From contig NZ_JZKH01000038.1 in assembly GCF_000961885.1 (NCBI RefSeq), positions 8,372 to 72,371 on the forward strand: a stretch of 64,000 nt of DNA, given 5' to 3'. The stretch comes from Streptomyces rubellomurinus (GTDB taxonomy: Bacteria > Actinomycetota > Actinomycetes > Streptomycetales > Streptomycetaceae). The position numbers and the translations under genes are program-made. Under the pieces are notes generated by a model. That model was not told the origin of the DNA. It saw only the letters and a list, made by a program, of their open reading frames with translations, and searched no databases. Positions within the stretch are counted from its first letter, which is position 1, and every line of letters begins with the position of its first letter. Below are positions 45,899 through 53,979 of the stretch, piece by piece.

Positions 45899-47410
45899 AT
45901 GCGCGTCACCCTGCTCACCGAGGGGACGTACCCGCACCAGCACGGCGGCGTGAGCGTCTGGTGCGACCAGCTCGTTCAGGGCATGCCGGACGTCGACTTC
46001 GACGTCATCGCCGTCACCGGAACCGGCCACGAACCCCTGGCCTGGGAGCTGCCCGCCAACGTGCGGTCGGTCACCACCGCGCCGCTGTGGGGCCCGGCCT
46101 CCGAGGCCCGGCCGCCCCGCGGCAAGGAGATGCGCCGCTTCCTCAACGCCTACGAGCGCTTCCTCCACTCCGTCCTCGACCCGGTCTACACGACCCACTT
46201 CGGCACCGAGCTGTACGGCTTCGCCGACCTCGCCAGGGCCGGGCTGCTCAGCCCGGCCCTGCGCAGCGAGCGCGCCCTGCGCACCCTCCAGCACGTCTGG
46301 ACCCGCGACTACCTGCCCACCGCCGCCTCCCGGCCCACCCTGCACGACGCGCTGAACGCCACCGACCTGCTGGAGCACGCCCTGCGGCCGCTCTCGGTCG
46401 CACCGCCGAAGGAGGGCGTCGCGCACGCGGCCAGCGGCGGCCTCGCCACCCTGCCGGGGCTGATCGCCGCCCAGCAGTACGGCGTACCGTTTCTGCTCAC
46501 CGAGCACGGCATCTACCTGCGCGAGCGCTACCTCGGCTACCGCACCGGCCCCTACCGCTGGCCCGTCAAGGCGCTGCTGCTCGGCTTCTACCGGATGCTC
46601 GCCGAGGAGAGCTACCGGCAGGCCGCCCTGGTCACCCCCGGCAACCGGTACAACCGGCGCTGGGAGGAGCGCGGCGGCACGCCGTCCAGCCACATCCGCA
46701 CCGTCTACAACGGGGTGGACCCGGCGGCCTTCCCGCCGGCCGGGCCCGAGCCCGGGACGCCGACCCTCAGCTGGGCTGGCCGGGTCGACCCGATCAAGGA
46801 CCTGGAGACGCTGATCCGGGCCTTCGCCATCGTCCACCGCGAGATCCCCGAGGCGCGACTGCGGCTCTTCGGCGGCACCCCCAAGGGCGGCGAGGCGTAC
46901 CGGGACGGCTGCATAGCCCTGGCCGCCGAGCTCGGCATCGCCGACTCGGTGGCCTTCGAAGGCCGCGTCGCCGACATCACCGACGCGTACGCGGCGGGCA
47001 ACGTGGTCATGCTCTCCAGCATCAGCGAGGGCTTCCCGTTCACCCTGATCGAGGCCATGTCCTGCGGCCGCGCGACCGTCTCCACCGACGTCGGCGGCGT
47101 GCGCGAGGCCGTGGGCGACACCGGCCTGGTCGTCCCCCCGCGCGAACCCGAACCGATGGCCGCCGCCGCGATCGAGCTGCTGCGCGACCCCGAACGGCGC
47201 GCCCGCCTCGGCGAGCAGGCCCGGCTGCGGGTGATCGAGCAGTTCACGCTCCGCCAGAACATCGACGGCTTCCGCGGCATCTACACCGAACTGCTCGGCA
47301 CCGCCCGCTGGATGCCCGGCGGCATGGTCGCCGTCACCGACCAGGCGCCCAGCCCCGACTGGGAGCCGCAGCTGGCCGCCGGTACCGAGCGCAGCGAGGT
47401 GCGGGCATGA
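45899..47410 (+). CDS. pelF: GT4-family glycosyltransferase, PelF-like
   Basis: The 503-residue cytoplasmic protein has the PelF start MRVTLLTEGTYPHQHGGVSV and LLTEHGIYLRERY, plus the GT4 donor-site elements AGRVDPIKDLETLIRAF and the EX7E motif SEGFPFTLIEAMSCGR. PelF uses UDP-GalNAc/GlcNAc to polymerise Pel polysaccharide; the fungal Gt4c is its counterpart in galactosaminogalactan synthesis. GGAGGGG lies about 10 bases before ATG 45899. It overlaps the following membrane-protein gene by ATGA. The N-terminal DUF3492-type domain and length are standard. Confidence 0.88.
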   Translation: MRVTLLTEGTYPHQHGGVSVWCDQLVQGMPDVDFDVIAVTGTGHEPLAWELPANVRSVTTAPLWGPASEARPPRGKEMRRFLNAYERFLHSVLDPVYTTHFGTELYGFADLARAGLLSPALRSERALRTLQHVWTRDYLPTAASRPTLHDALNATDLLEHALRPLSVAPPKEGVAHAASGGLATLPGLIAAQQYGVPFLLTEHGIYLRERYLGYRTGPYRWPVKALLLGFYRMLAEESYRQAALVTPGNRYNRRWEERGGTPSSHIRTVYNGVDPAAFPPAGPEPGTPTLSWAGRVDPIKDLETLIRAFAIVHREIPEARLRLFGGTPKGGEAYRDGCIALAAELGIADSVAFEGRVADITDAYAAGNVVMLSSISEGFPFTLIEAMSCGRATVSTDVGGVREAVGDTGLVVPPREPEPMAAAAIELLRDPERRARLGEQARLRVIEQFTLRQNIDGFRGIYTELLGTARWMPGGMVAVTDQAPSPDWEPQLAAGTERSEVRA

Positions 47411-49002
47411 GTGGTCCGCTGCGTCTCGTCCCCGAGGACGGTGGCTCCGAGCGGACGATGCAGCTGCGCACCCTGCCGCTCAAGCGCCGCCGCCCCGCCC
47501 TCCCGGCCCGGCCCGAGCCGGAGCCCGAGGAGCAACTCGGCCTCTCCGCCGACCCCTTGGACGAACTCGCCGAGCGCCTGAACGACATCTGCGCCGACGC
47601 CGTCCACCCCTACGAGATCGCCGCCATCCTGGAGTCGGACGGCCTCTCGGACGAGCAGGCCGCGCTGCTGTACGGCCGCCCCGACGCGTTCACCGTCGCC
47701 GAGGAGCTGTTCGAGAAGGTCCAGCGCCGCTACCCCGGCCCGAGCTCCGAGTTCGCCAACCCCTGGCGGGCCGACCCCTGGCGCTGCGTGGTGCGCGGCC
47801 TGGTGTTCGCCCTGCCCGGGCTCGGCTACCTGCTCGGCGCCAACCTGTTCGCGACCGCCCGGATGCGCTTCGGCCTGCCCTCGGGCATGCTCGCGCTGTC
47901 CGTCGCCACCCTGGTCAGCTGGGGCTTCAACCAGGCGCTGGCGCACCGCGCGTACCGCTGGCTGGGCCGGCTGCGCCGCCGGGACGCCGCGCGCTGCCTG
48001 GCCGTGGGCGCGCCGCTGGGCGCGCTGGTCGCGGCCGCCGCCGCGTACGTGGTGGGCGGGCCGCTCGGCGCGCTGTCCTTCGCCGCCGGGCAGTCCGCCT
48101 ACCTGGGCGCGGCCACCGTGCTGCTGGTGCTCGGGCGGGAGAAGTTCCTGCTGCTCGCGCTGGCGCCGGCCTCGGTCGGCGCGGGCGTGGTGCTGGCCGT
48201 CGACGTCCCGCAGGCGGTACGGACGGTGGTGCTGCTCGCCTCGGTGCTGCTGGCGGTCGGCCTGGCCGGCCGGGAGCTGGTGCGCTGCATCCGCGGCGTC
48301 GAGCCGGAGGCCGTCGAGCTGAAGCTGCCGCTGCGCCAGGAGCTGCCGCACCTGCTGTTCGGCCTGGCCTGCGGCGCGCTCACGCTGATCGCCGGCCTCG
48401 GCGAGACCATCCACCAGGCCGTGCAGGCCGGCGGCCACGCCGTCCACACCGCCGCCGTCCACGCCGGGGGACACCCCGCGCACGGCGCCCACGGTGCCCA
48501 CGGCGCCGCGCACGAGGCGAAGGCCGCGCTGACCGGGCCCGCCATGATCGCGCTGACGCTCAGCCTGGGCCTCGCCGAGTGGCTGCTCTTCCGCTACCGG
48601 GCGATGGCGGTGGCCGCGCTGCGCACCAGCCACACCACCGGGCAGTTCGGCCGCCGCACCGGCGGCATCCTGCTCGGCTGCCTGTTCATCTACCTCACCA
48701 CCGTGGCCGCGCTGGACGCCGCCGCGACCGTGCTGTGGCCCGGCGCCCCCGCGCTCGGCGTGCCGCAGCTCGGCGCGATGCTGCTCCTCGGCGGCTCGCT
48801 CTGGCTGGCGCTGCTGCTGAACGCCTTCGGGTTCAGCTGGAGCACCGCCCTCATCTGTCTGGCCGCCGCGACCGCCGAGAGCGCCGGGCTGCTGACCGGT
48901 GCGGACCCGATCGTCCTGCAGCTGATCGGCTGCGGGGCGGCCGCGCTCGTCCTCACCGCCATCGCCGGGCCCGCGCTCGGCCGTACCACCCAGCACCGCT
49001 GA
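47407..49002 (+). CDS. Polytopic membrane protein of the exopolysaccharide operon, putative exporter
   Basis: The 531-residue protein has a cytoplasmic N-terminus (1-125; charged, helical, with LNDICADAVHPYEIAAILES) and 11-12 hydrophobic helices. A His-rich loop (GGHAVHTAAVHAGGHPAHG and on to AHEAK, about residues 345-375) interrupts them after TM7. It overlaps the PelF-like gene, so it probably forms the membrane partner that moves the polymer out, the place held by PelG in Pel systems. I do not recognise MATE/PelG motifs. The His cluster could bind metal or sense pH. Confidence 0.7.
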   Translation: MSGPLRLVPEDGGSERTMQLRTLPLKRRRPALPARPEPEPEEQLGLSADPLDELAERLNDICADAVHPYEIAAILESDGLSDEQAALLYGRPDAFTVAEELFEKVQRRYPGPSSEFANPWRADPWRCVVRGLVFALPGLGYLLGANLFATARMRFGLPSGMLALSVATLVSWGFNQALAHRAYRWLGRLRRRDAARCLAVGAPLGALVAAAAAYVVGGPLGALSFAAGQSAYLGAATVLLVLGREKFLLLALAPASVGAGVVLAVDVPQAVRTVVLLASVLLAVGLAGRELVRCIRGVEPEAVELKLPLRQELPHLLFGLACGALTLIAGLGETIHQAVQAGGHAVHTAAVHAGGHPAHGAHGAHGAAHEAKAALTGPAMIALTLSLGLAEWLLFRYRAMAVAALRTSHTTGQFGRRTGGILLGCLFIYLTTVAALDAAATVLWPGAPALGVPQLGAMLLLGGSLWLALLLNAFGFSWSTALICLAAATAESAGLLTGADPIVLQLIGCGAAALVLTAIAGPALGRTTQHR

Positions 49003-49094
49003 TCCACCGCCACCGACACACACCGAACGAATCACCGGCGGCCGCCGACCACACGGGCCCGGCCGTCCCCCGCAATCGAGAAAGCGAATCCCGC

Positions 49095-50087
49095 ATGAGC
49101 AGCGTCGCGGTCACCGGAGCCGAAGGCTTCATCGGCTCCCACCTCGTCGAGACCCTGGTCGCCGACGGGCACCACGTCCGCGCGATGGTGCAGTACAACT
49201 CCTTCTCCTCCTTCGGCTGGTTGGAGACCCTGCCGCAGGAGGTGCTGGACTCGGTCGAGATCATCCTCGGCGACGTCCGGGACCCGGGCTCGGTCAACGG
49301 CCTGGTCAAGGGCACCGAGGCGGTCTACCACCTGGCCGCCCTGATCGCGATCCCGTACTCCTACCGAGCCCCCCACTCGTACGTGGACACCAACGTCACC
49401 GGCACCCTGAACGTGCTGGAGGCGGTGCGCCACCTGGAGATCCCGCGCCTGGTCCACACCTCCACCAGCGAGACCTACGGCACCGCGCAGACCGTGCCGA
49501 TCACCGAGGACCACCCGATCAACACCCAGTCGCCGTACGCCGCCTCCAAGGCGGGCGGGGACCGGCTGGCGGACAGCTACCACGCCAGCTTCGAGACCCC
49601 GGTCGTCACGCTGCGCCCGTTCAACACCTTCGGCCCGCGCCAGTCGATGCGCGCCGTCATCCCGACCGTGATCGCCCAGGTCGCGGCCGGCCAGACCGAG
49701 ATCACCCTCGGCGACCTGCGCCCGACCCGCGACTTCATGTTCGTCAAGGACACCGCCAACGCCTTCCGCACCGTGGGCACCGCGCCCGCCGAGACGGTGG
49801 TCGGCCGGACCTTCAACGCCGGCACCGGCGGCGAGATCTCGGTCGGCGACCTGGTCACCCTGGTCGGCAAGCTGATGGGCGTCGACCTGGTGGTGAAGGA
49901 GGACGAGCAGCGCATCCGTCCGACCAACTCCGAGGTCATGCGGCTCGTCGCGGACGCCACCCGGCTGCGCGCGGCCACCGGATGGGCGCCGCTGTTCACG
50001 CTGGAGCAGGGCCTGGAGCAGACCATCGAGTTCTTCCGCGACCCGGCCAACCTGGCGCGCTACAAGACCGACATCTACAACGTCTGA
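49095..50087 (+). CDS. SDR nucleotide-sugar dehydratase/epimerase, LegB-like
   Basis: The 330-residue extended SDR has the NAD(P) loop TGAEGFIGSH, the active-site segment TSTSETYG and YAASK (Y/K dyad), and the family stretch YNSFSSFGWLETLP. These resemble NAD-dependent 4,6-dehydratases of the LegB type more than GalE, because the Glu in TSTSETYG corresponds to the catalytic Glu of dehydratases. In the fungal cluster this place is held by a 4-epimerase (Uge3). The product sugar is thus uncertain. It lies 92 bp after the membrane-protein gene. Confidence 0.8.
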   Translation: MSSVAVTGAEGFIGSHLVETLVADGHHVRAMVQYNSFSSFGWLETLPQEVLDSVEIILGDVRDPGSVNGLVKGTEAVYHLAALIAIPYSYRAPHSYVDTNVTGTLNVLEAVRHLEIPRLVHTSTSETYGTAQTVPITEDHPINTQSPYAASKAGGDRLADSYHASFETPVVTLRPFNTFGPRQSMRAVIPTVIAQVAAGQTEITLGDLRPTRDFMFVKDTANAFRTVGTAPAETVVGRTFNAGTGGEISVGDLVTLVGKLMGVDLVVKEDEQRIRPTNSEVMRLVADATRLRAATGWAPLFTLEQGLEQTIEFFRDPANLARYKTDIYNV

Positions 50088-50157
50088 GCGTCGTAACGAT
50101 CATGCTCGTCCTGGTTACCAAGGTTCGTGTCCTGCACATCCTTTCCGTGGGGGAAAC

Positions 50158-50988
50158 ATGCACGCAGTGATCCTGGCCGGCGGTAAGGGCGTTCGCCTCC
50201 GCCCCTACACCACCGCGCTTCCCAAGCCGCTCGTCCCGATCGGCGACCAGCACGCGATCCTGGAGATCGTGATGCGCCAGCTCGCCGCGGCGGGCTTCAA
50301 GACCGTCACCCTGGCCATCGGCCACCTCGGCCACATCATCCGCGCCTACGTCGGCAACGGCTCCCAGTGGGGCCTGCGGGTCGGCTACGCCGTCGAGGAC
50401 AGCCCGCTCGGCACCATGGGCCCGCTGCTCACCATGCAGGACCGGCTGCCCGAGCACTTCCTGGTGATGAACGGCGACATCCTCACCGACCTGGACTTCT
50501 CCGGGGTGCTCAAGCACCACGAGGCGTCCGGCGCCCCGCTGACGATCGCCACCTACGCCCGCCAGGTCAAGATCGACTTCGGCGTGCTGACCACCGAGTC
50601 CGGCAGCATCACCGGCTTCCAGGAGAAGCCCAGCATCGACTACCGCGTCTCGATGGGCGTGTACGGCGTCTCGCGCTCGGCGCTCGCCAAGTACACCCCC
50701 GGCCTGCCGCTGGGCTTCGACGAGCTGGTGCTCGACCTGCTCGCCGCCAGGACCCCGCCGTCCTCCTACGACTTCGACGGCTACTGGCTGGACATCGGCC
50801 GCCCGGACGACTACGACCGGGCCAACGCCGAGTTCTCCACCATCCGCCCCATCCTGATGCCCTTCGAGTCGGCCGGCGCCACGCCGGGCGTGGCGGAGCT
50901 GCCGGTCCCGGCCGTCCGCACCGCCCCGGACGCCCAGGCCGCGGCGGAGGCCACGGCGGGCGTCGAGAGCGACGGACGGGCCGCGTGA
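50158..50988 (+). CDS. Sugar-phosphate nucleotidyltransferase
   Basis: The 276-residue protein has the NTP_transferase loop LAGGKGVRLRPYT, KPLVPIGDQ, the metal-binding MNGDILTDLDF and the sugar-side DYRVSMGVYG. It should couple a sugar 1-phosphate to an NTP, feeding the two SDR enzymes beside it. Substrate (GlcNAc-, mannose- or other 1-phosphate) cannot be told. The C-terminal 45 residues are Ala/Pro-rich. It starts 70 bp after the LegB-like gene and overlaps the next SDR by GTGA. Confidence 0.85.
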   Translation: MHAVILAGGKGVRLRPYTTALPKPLVPIGDQHAILEIVMRQLAAAGFKTVTLAIGHLGHIIRAYVGNGSQWGLRVGYAVEDSPLGTMGPLLTMQDRLPEHFLVMNGDILTDLDFSGVLKHHEASGAPLTIATYARQVKIDFGVLTTESGSITGFQEKPSIDYRVSMGVYGVSRSALAKYTPGLPLGFDELVLDLLAARTPPSSYDFDGYWLDIGRPDDYDRANAEFSTIRPILMPFESAGATPGVAELPVPAVRTAPDAQAAAEATAGVESDGRAA

Positions 50989-51896
50989 GAATCCTGCTGC
51001 TCGGCGGCGACGGCTTCCTGGGCCGTCACGCCACCGCCGTCCTGCGGTCCCTGCCCGGTGCCACCGTGCTGACCGCGGGCCGGCGGCCCACCCACGACCT
51101 CCGGCTGGACCTGGCCACCGCCCAGGCCGGCCCGCTCGGCGAGGAACTCGCCGCACTGGCACCCGACGCCGTGGTCAACTTCGCCGGCGCGGTGGCCGGC
51201 AGCGCGGTCAAGCTCGCCGAGGTGAACGCCCGCGGCCCGGCGGTGCTCTGCGAGGCGCTGCAGCTCGGCGCCCCGAAGTCCCGCCTGGTGCACATCGGTT
51301 CGGCCGGCGAGTACGGCGTCTGCGCGGAGGGCGCATCGTTGTCCGAGGACGCCGACGCCCGCCCGGTCGGCGTCTACGGCGCGACCAAGCTGGCCGGCTC
51401 CCTCGCGGTGGCCGGCTCGCCGCTGGACGCCGTCGTGCTGCGGGTGTTCAACCCGGTCGGCCCGGGCGCCCCGGCGGGCTCGCTGCCCGGCCGGCTGGCC
51501 GCCGAGCTGCGCCGGGTCGCACCCGAGGGGCCCGAAGGCGTGGTGACGGTCGGGGACCTCTCCGCCTACCGCGACTTCGTGGACGCCCGGGACGTCGCCC
51601 AGGCGGTCGGCCTGGCCGTCGCCGCCGAGGGCCCGCTCCCCCGGGTGCTCAACCTCGCCTCCGGACGGGCTCAGCAGGTCCGGGCGCTCGCGGACGGCCT
51701 GGTCGACGCGGCCGGCTTCACCGGCCGGATCGACGAGAGCGGGGCCGGCTCCGAGCGTTCGGCCGCCGTCTCCTGGCAGCAGGCCGACGTGTCGGCCGCC
51801 GCCCGGGCGCTCGGCTGGCGGCCGACGACCGAACTCGCCGCCACCCTGCGCGACCTGTGGCTGAGCACGGCCGAGCCCGCCCCGGTGGTCGCATGA
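50985..51896 (+). CDS. NAD-dependent epimerase/reductase (SDR)
   Basis: The 303-residue protein has LLLGGDGFLGRH (NAD loop), HIGSAGEYG and GVYGATKLAG (Y/K dyad). It resembles RmlD-like or GDP-6-deoxysugar reductases (short, with FNPVGPGAP). A dehydratase plus such a reductase would make a 6-deoxy sugar. It starts with GTG overlapping the nucleotidyltransferase and ends overlapping the spherulin-4 gene by ATGA. Confidence 0.8.
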   Translation: MRILLLGGDGFLGRHATAVLRSLPGATVLTAGRRPTHDLRLDLATAQAGPLGEELAALAPDAVVNFAGAVAGSAVKLAEVNARGPAVLCEALQLGAPKSRLVHIGSAGEYGVCAEGASLSEDADARPVGVYGATKLAGSLAVAGSPLDAVVLRVFNPVGPGAPAGSLPGRLAAELRRVAPEGPEGVVTVGDLSAYRDFVDARDVAQAVGLAVAAEGPLPRVLNLASGRAQQVRALADGLVDAAGFTGRIDESGAGSERSAAVSWQQADVSAAARALGWRPTTELAATLRDLWLSTAEPAPVVA

Positions 51897-52588
51897 CCGC
51901 CGGGCTCACACCCGAGGGCCGCCTGCTGGTGCCGCTCTACGTCCACCCCGCGGTGGACCGGGCGGCCTGGCAGGCGGTCGCGGCCGCCGACCCGGCCCGG
52001 ATCGCCGCCGTGGTGCTCAACCTCGCGGACGGCCCGGGCGAGACGCCGGACGGCGTCTTCGCCGAGGCCGCGGAAGAACTCCGCGCCGCCGGAATGCCGT
52101 TGGTCGGCTACGCGGACACCGACTACGGCCGCAGGCCGCACGCGGCCGTCGTCGCCGACATCCTGACGTACCGCCAGCGGCACGGCATCACCGGCGTCTA
52201 CCTCGACCAGGTCGCCGGCCACCCGGGCGCCCTGGCGCACTACCGGCGGCTGGCCACGGCCGCCCGGGCGGCCGGCTGCGGCACCGTGGTGTTCGGCCAC
52301 GGCGACCACCCGGACCCGGGGTACGCCGAAGTCGGCCTGGCCGACCTGCTGGTGACCTTCGAGGGCGACTGGGACGCGTACCGCGCGATGACGCTCCCGC
52401 TGTGGACCGGCCGGCACGCGGCCTCCCGCTTCTGCCACCTGGTCTACGACGTCCCGCCCGAACACGCCGCCGACGCCGCCGCCCTGATCGCCGCCCGCCG
52501 GGCCGGCGTCGGCTGCGCCGTCCCGGGTGCCGGGGAGAACCCCTGGCGCACCCTGCCGTACGGTCTGACCGCAGCTGAACTGACCTGA
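51893..52588 (+). CDS. Spherulin-4 family glycoside hydrolase (GH135-like, Sph3-type)
   Basis: The 231-residue (beta/alpha)8 protein has the family features LLVPLYVHPAVDRAAW, PLVGYADTDYGRRP, GVYLDQVAG and LVTFEGDWDAY. Asp of YLDQ and Glu of TFEGDW are candidate catalytic residues (the fungal enzyme has an Asp-Glu pair in the first place; Gln here is a change). Sph3 cleaves alpha-1,4-linked GalNAc chains. Unlike fungal Sph3, no signal peptide or membrane anchor is visible, so it may act inside or be exported with the polymer machinery. Confidence 0.8.
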   Translation: MTAGLTPEGRLLVPLYVHPAVDRAAWQAVAAADPARIAAVVLNLADGPGETPDGVFAEAAEELRAAGMPLVGYADTDYGRRPHAAVVADILTYRQRHGITGVYLDQVAGHPGALAHYRRLATAARAAGCGTVVFGHGDHPDPGYAEVGLADLLVTFEGDWDAYRAMTLPLWTGRHAASRFCHLVYDVPPEHAADAAALIAARRAGVGCAVPGAGENPWRTLPYGLTAAELT

Positions 52589-52610
52589 CCCGATCCGGAG
52601 TTCGACAACC

Positions 52611-53573
52611 GTGAACCGCCGTACCCGGCTGCTGCCGGCCGCCACCGCCCTCGCCTGCGCCACCGCGCTGCTCGCCACCTCGTGCAGCAGCTCCGGTTCG
52701 GACGACGACCACGACTCGGCGGACGACTCGCCGAGCACGCCGCCCGCGGCCACCGCGCCGGCCACTCCCGGCACCCCCGGCACCTCGCCCGCCACCCCCG
52801 GCACGCCGGGCGCCACGACCGCCCCGCCGACCACCGGCACGACGCCCGGCAGCACCGCCCCGCCCCCGGCCGGCGCCCGCTGGCAGCCCACCCCCGGCCT
52901 GGCCTGGCAGTGGCAACTCGGCGGCACCGTCGACCAGTCGGTGGACGTGCCGGTTTACGACATCGACGGCTTCGAGAACGACGCCTCGGTGGTGGCCGCG
53001 CTGCACGCCAAGGGCCGCAAGGTGATCTGCTACATCAACGCCGGCTCCTGGGAGAACTTCCGCCCCGACGCCAACGCCTTCGCCAAGGCCCTGCAGGGCT
53101 CGGACACCGGCTGGAAGGGCGAGAAGTGGTTCGACATCCGCAAGTTGGACCAGTTGAAGCCGCTGATGGCCACCCGCTTCGACATGTGCAAGAGCAAGGG
53201 CTTCGACGCCATCGAGCCGGACACCATCGAGGCCTACAACCAGAACAGCGGCTTCCCGCTCACCCCGGACGACCAGCTCGCGTACAACCGCATGCTCGCC
53301 GGACTCGCGCACGAGCGCGGCCTGGCCATCGGCCTGAAGAACGACCTGGACCAGATCCCCGCGCTGCTGCCGGACTTCGACTTCGCGGTCAACGAGGAGT
53401 GCTCGCAGTTCGACGAGTGCGACCGCGTCTCGCCGTTCATCAAGGCGGGCAAGGCCGTGTTCCACGTCGAGTACAAGCTCGACACCGACCAGTTCTGCGC
53501 CAAGACCAAGTCGCTCGGCTTCAGTTCGATGCGCAAGCAGCTCGACCTGAACGCCTGGCGCAAGCCCTGCTGA
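52611..53573 (+). CDS. Lipoprotein endo-alpha-1,4-polygalactosaminidase (GH114)
   Basis: The 320-residue protein has a lipobox (LLATSC, Cys25), a Ser/Thr/Pro/Asp linker (26-88) and a GH114 domain (about 89-320): AWQWQLGGTVDQ, VYDIDGFENDASVV, VICYINAGSWENFRPD, DAIEPDTIEAYN and the Cys-containing NEECSQFDECDRV. Ega3/GH114 enzymes cleave deacetylated galactosamine stretches, complementary to the GalNAc-cleaving Sph3. It should sit on the outer face of the membrane. GTG start at 52611. It is the last gene, followed by a 17-bp hairpin terminator. Confidence 0.9.
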   Translation: MNRRTRLLPAATALACATALLATSCSSSGSDDDHDSADDSPSTPPAATAPATPGTPGTSPATPGTPGATTAPPTTGTTPGSTAPPPAGARWQPTPGLAWQWQLGGTVDQSVDVPVYDIDGFENDASVVAALHAKGRKVICYINAGSWENFRPDANAFAKALQGSDTGWKGEKWFDIRKLDQLKPLMATRFDMCKSKGFDAIEPDTIEAYNQNSGFPLTPDDQLAYNRMLAGLAHERGLAIGLKNDLDQIPALLPDFDFAVNEECSQFDECDRVSPFIKAGKAVFHVEYKLDTDQFCAKTKSLGFSSMRKQLDLNAWRKPC

Positions 53574-53580
53574 CCACTCC

Positions 53581-53620
53581 CGCCGTGCGGGTGACCCTCC
53601 TCCGGGTCACCCGCACGGCG
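53581..53620. terminator. Strong terminator at the end of the exopolysaccharide operon
   Basis: CGCCGTGCGGGTGACCC (53581-53597) pairs perfectly with 53604-53620 around TCCTCC. It is shared with the convergent small gene. Confidence 0.85.
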
Positions 53621-53627
53621 TGGAAGG

Positions 53628-53825
53628 TCACTTGACCGCCAGCCAGATGACGGCGCCCAGGACGGCCACGGCGAGGACGGCGACCAGCGCGATCACGCCG
53701 GTGCGGTTGCCGCCGCTGCGGCCGTAGGTGGAAACGGAGCCCGGGGCCTGCGGCGCCGGGGTCTCGTCGACGAACGCCCGGAACATCTGGGTGCTGCCGG
53801 CGGGGTCGTAGTCGTTGTCAGCCAT
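53628..53825 (-). CDS. Small tail-anchored membrane protein (65 aa)
   Basis: The 65-residue protein has a soluble Asp/Thr/Pro-rich N-terminus (MADNDYDPAGSTQMFRAFVD) and a C-terminal hydrophobic helix (VIALVAVLAVAVLGAVIWLA) ending in VK. The topology suggests a tail-anchored protein. I recognise no family. It is convergent with the exopolysaccharide operon and divergent from the aldo/keto reductase gene. Confidence 0.6.
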   Translation of the reverse strand: MADNDYDPAGSTQMFRAFVDETPAPQAPGSVSTYGRSGGNRTGVIALVAVLAVAVLGAVIWLAVK

Positions 53826-53881
53826 GGCACGGACTCTAACGAATCCGCCCACCTCAGGCACACCCCGGGCCGCACCCCGCG

Positions 53882-53919
53882 CCGTCGCACCACCCGGTGG
53901 TGCGACGGTGGTGCGACGG
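53882..53919. promoter_or_regulatory. Inverted and direct 11-bp repeat between divergent genes
   Basis: CCGTCGCACCA (53882-53892) is followed by its complement TGGTGCGACGG at 53898-53908 and again at 53909-53919. One inverted and one adjacent direct copy suggest a dimeric repressor site. Confidence 0.5.
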
Positions 53920-53979
53920 GCTCGTGAAATCCGTGCGACCGCAGGAATGCGCCGTCCCGTGATCCGGTTGACTGCGGGC

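Noticed and set aside
43421..53573. Standard Pel operon
   Set aside because: The GT is PelF-like, but PelA, PelD, PelE and PelG are not recognisable, and GH135, GH114 and Agd3-like proteins occur instead.
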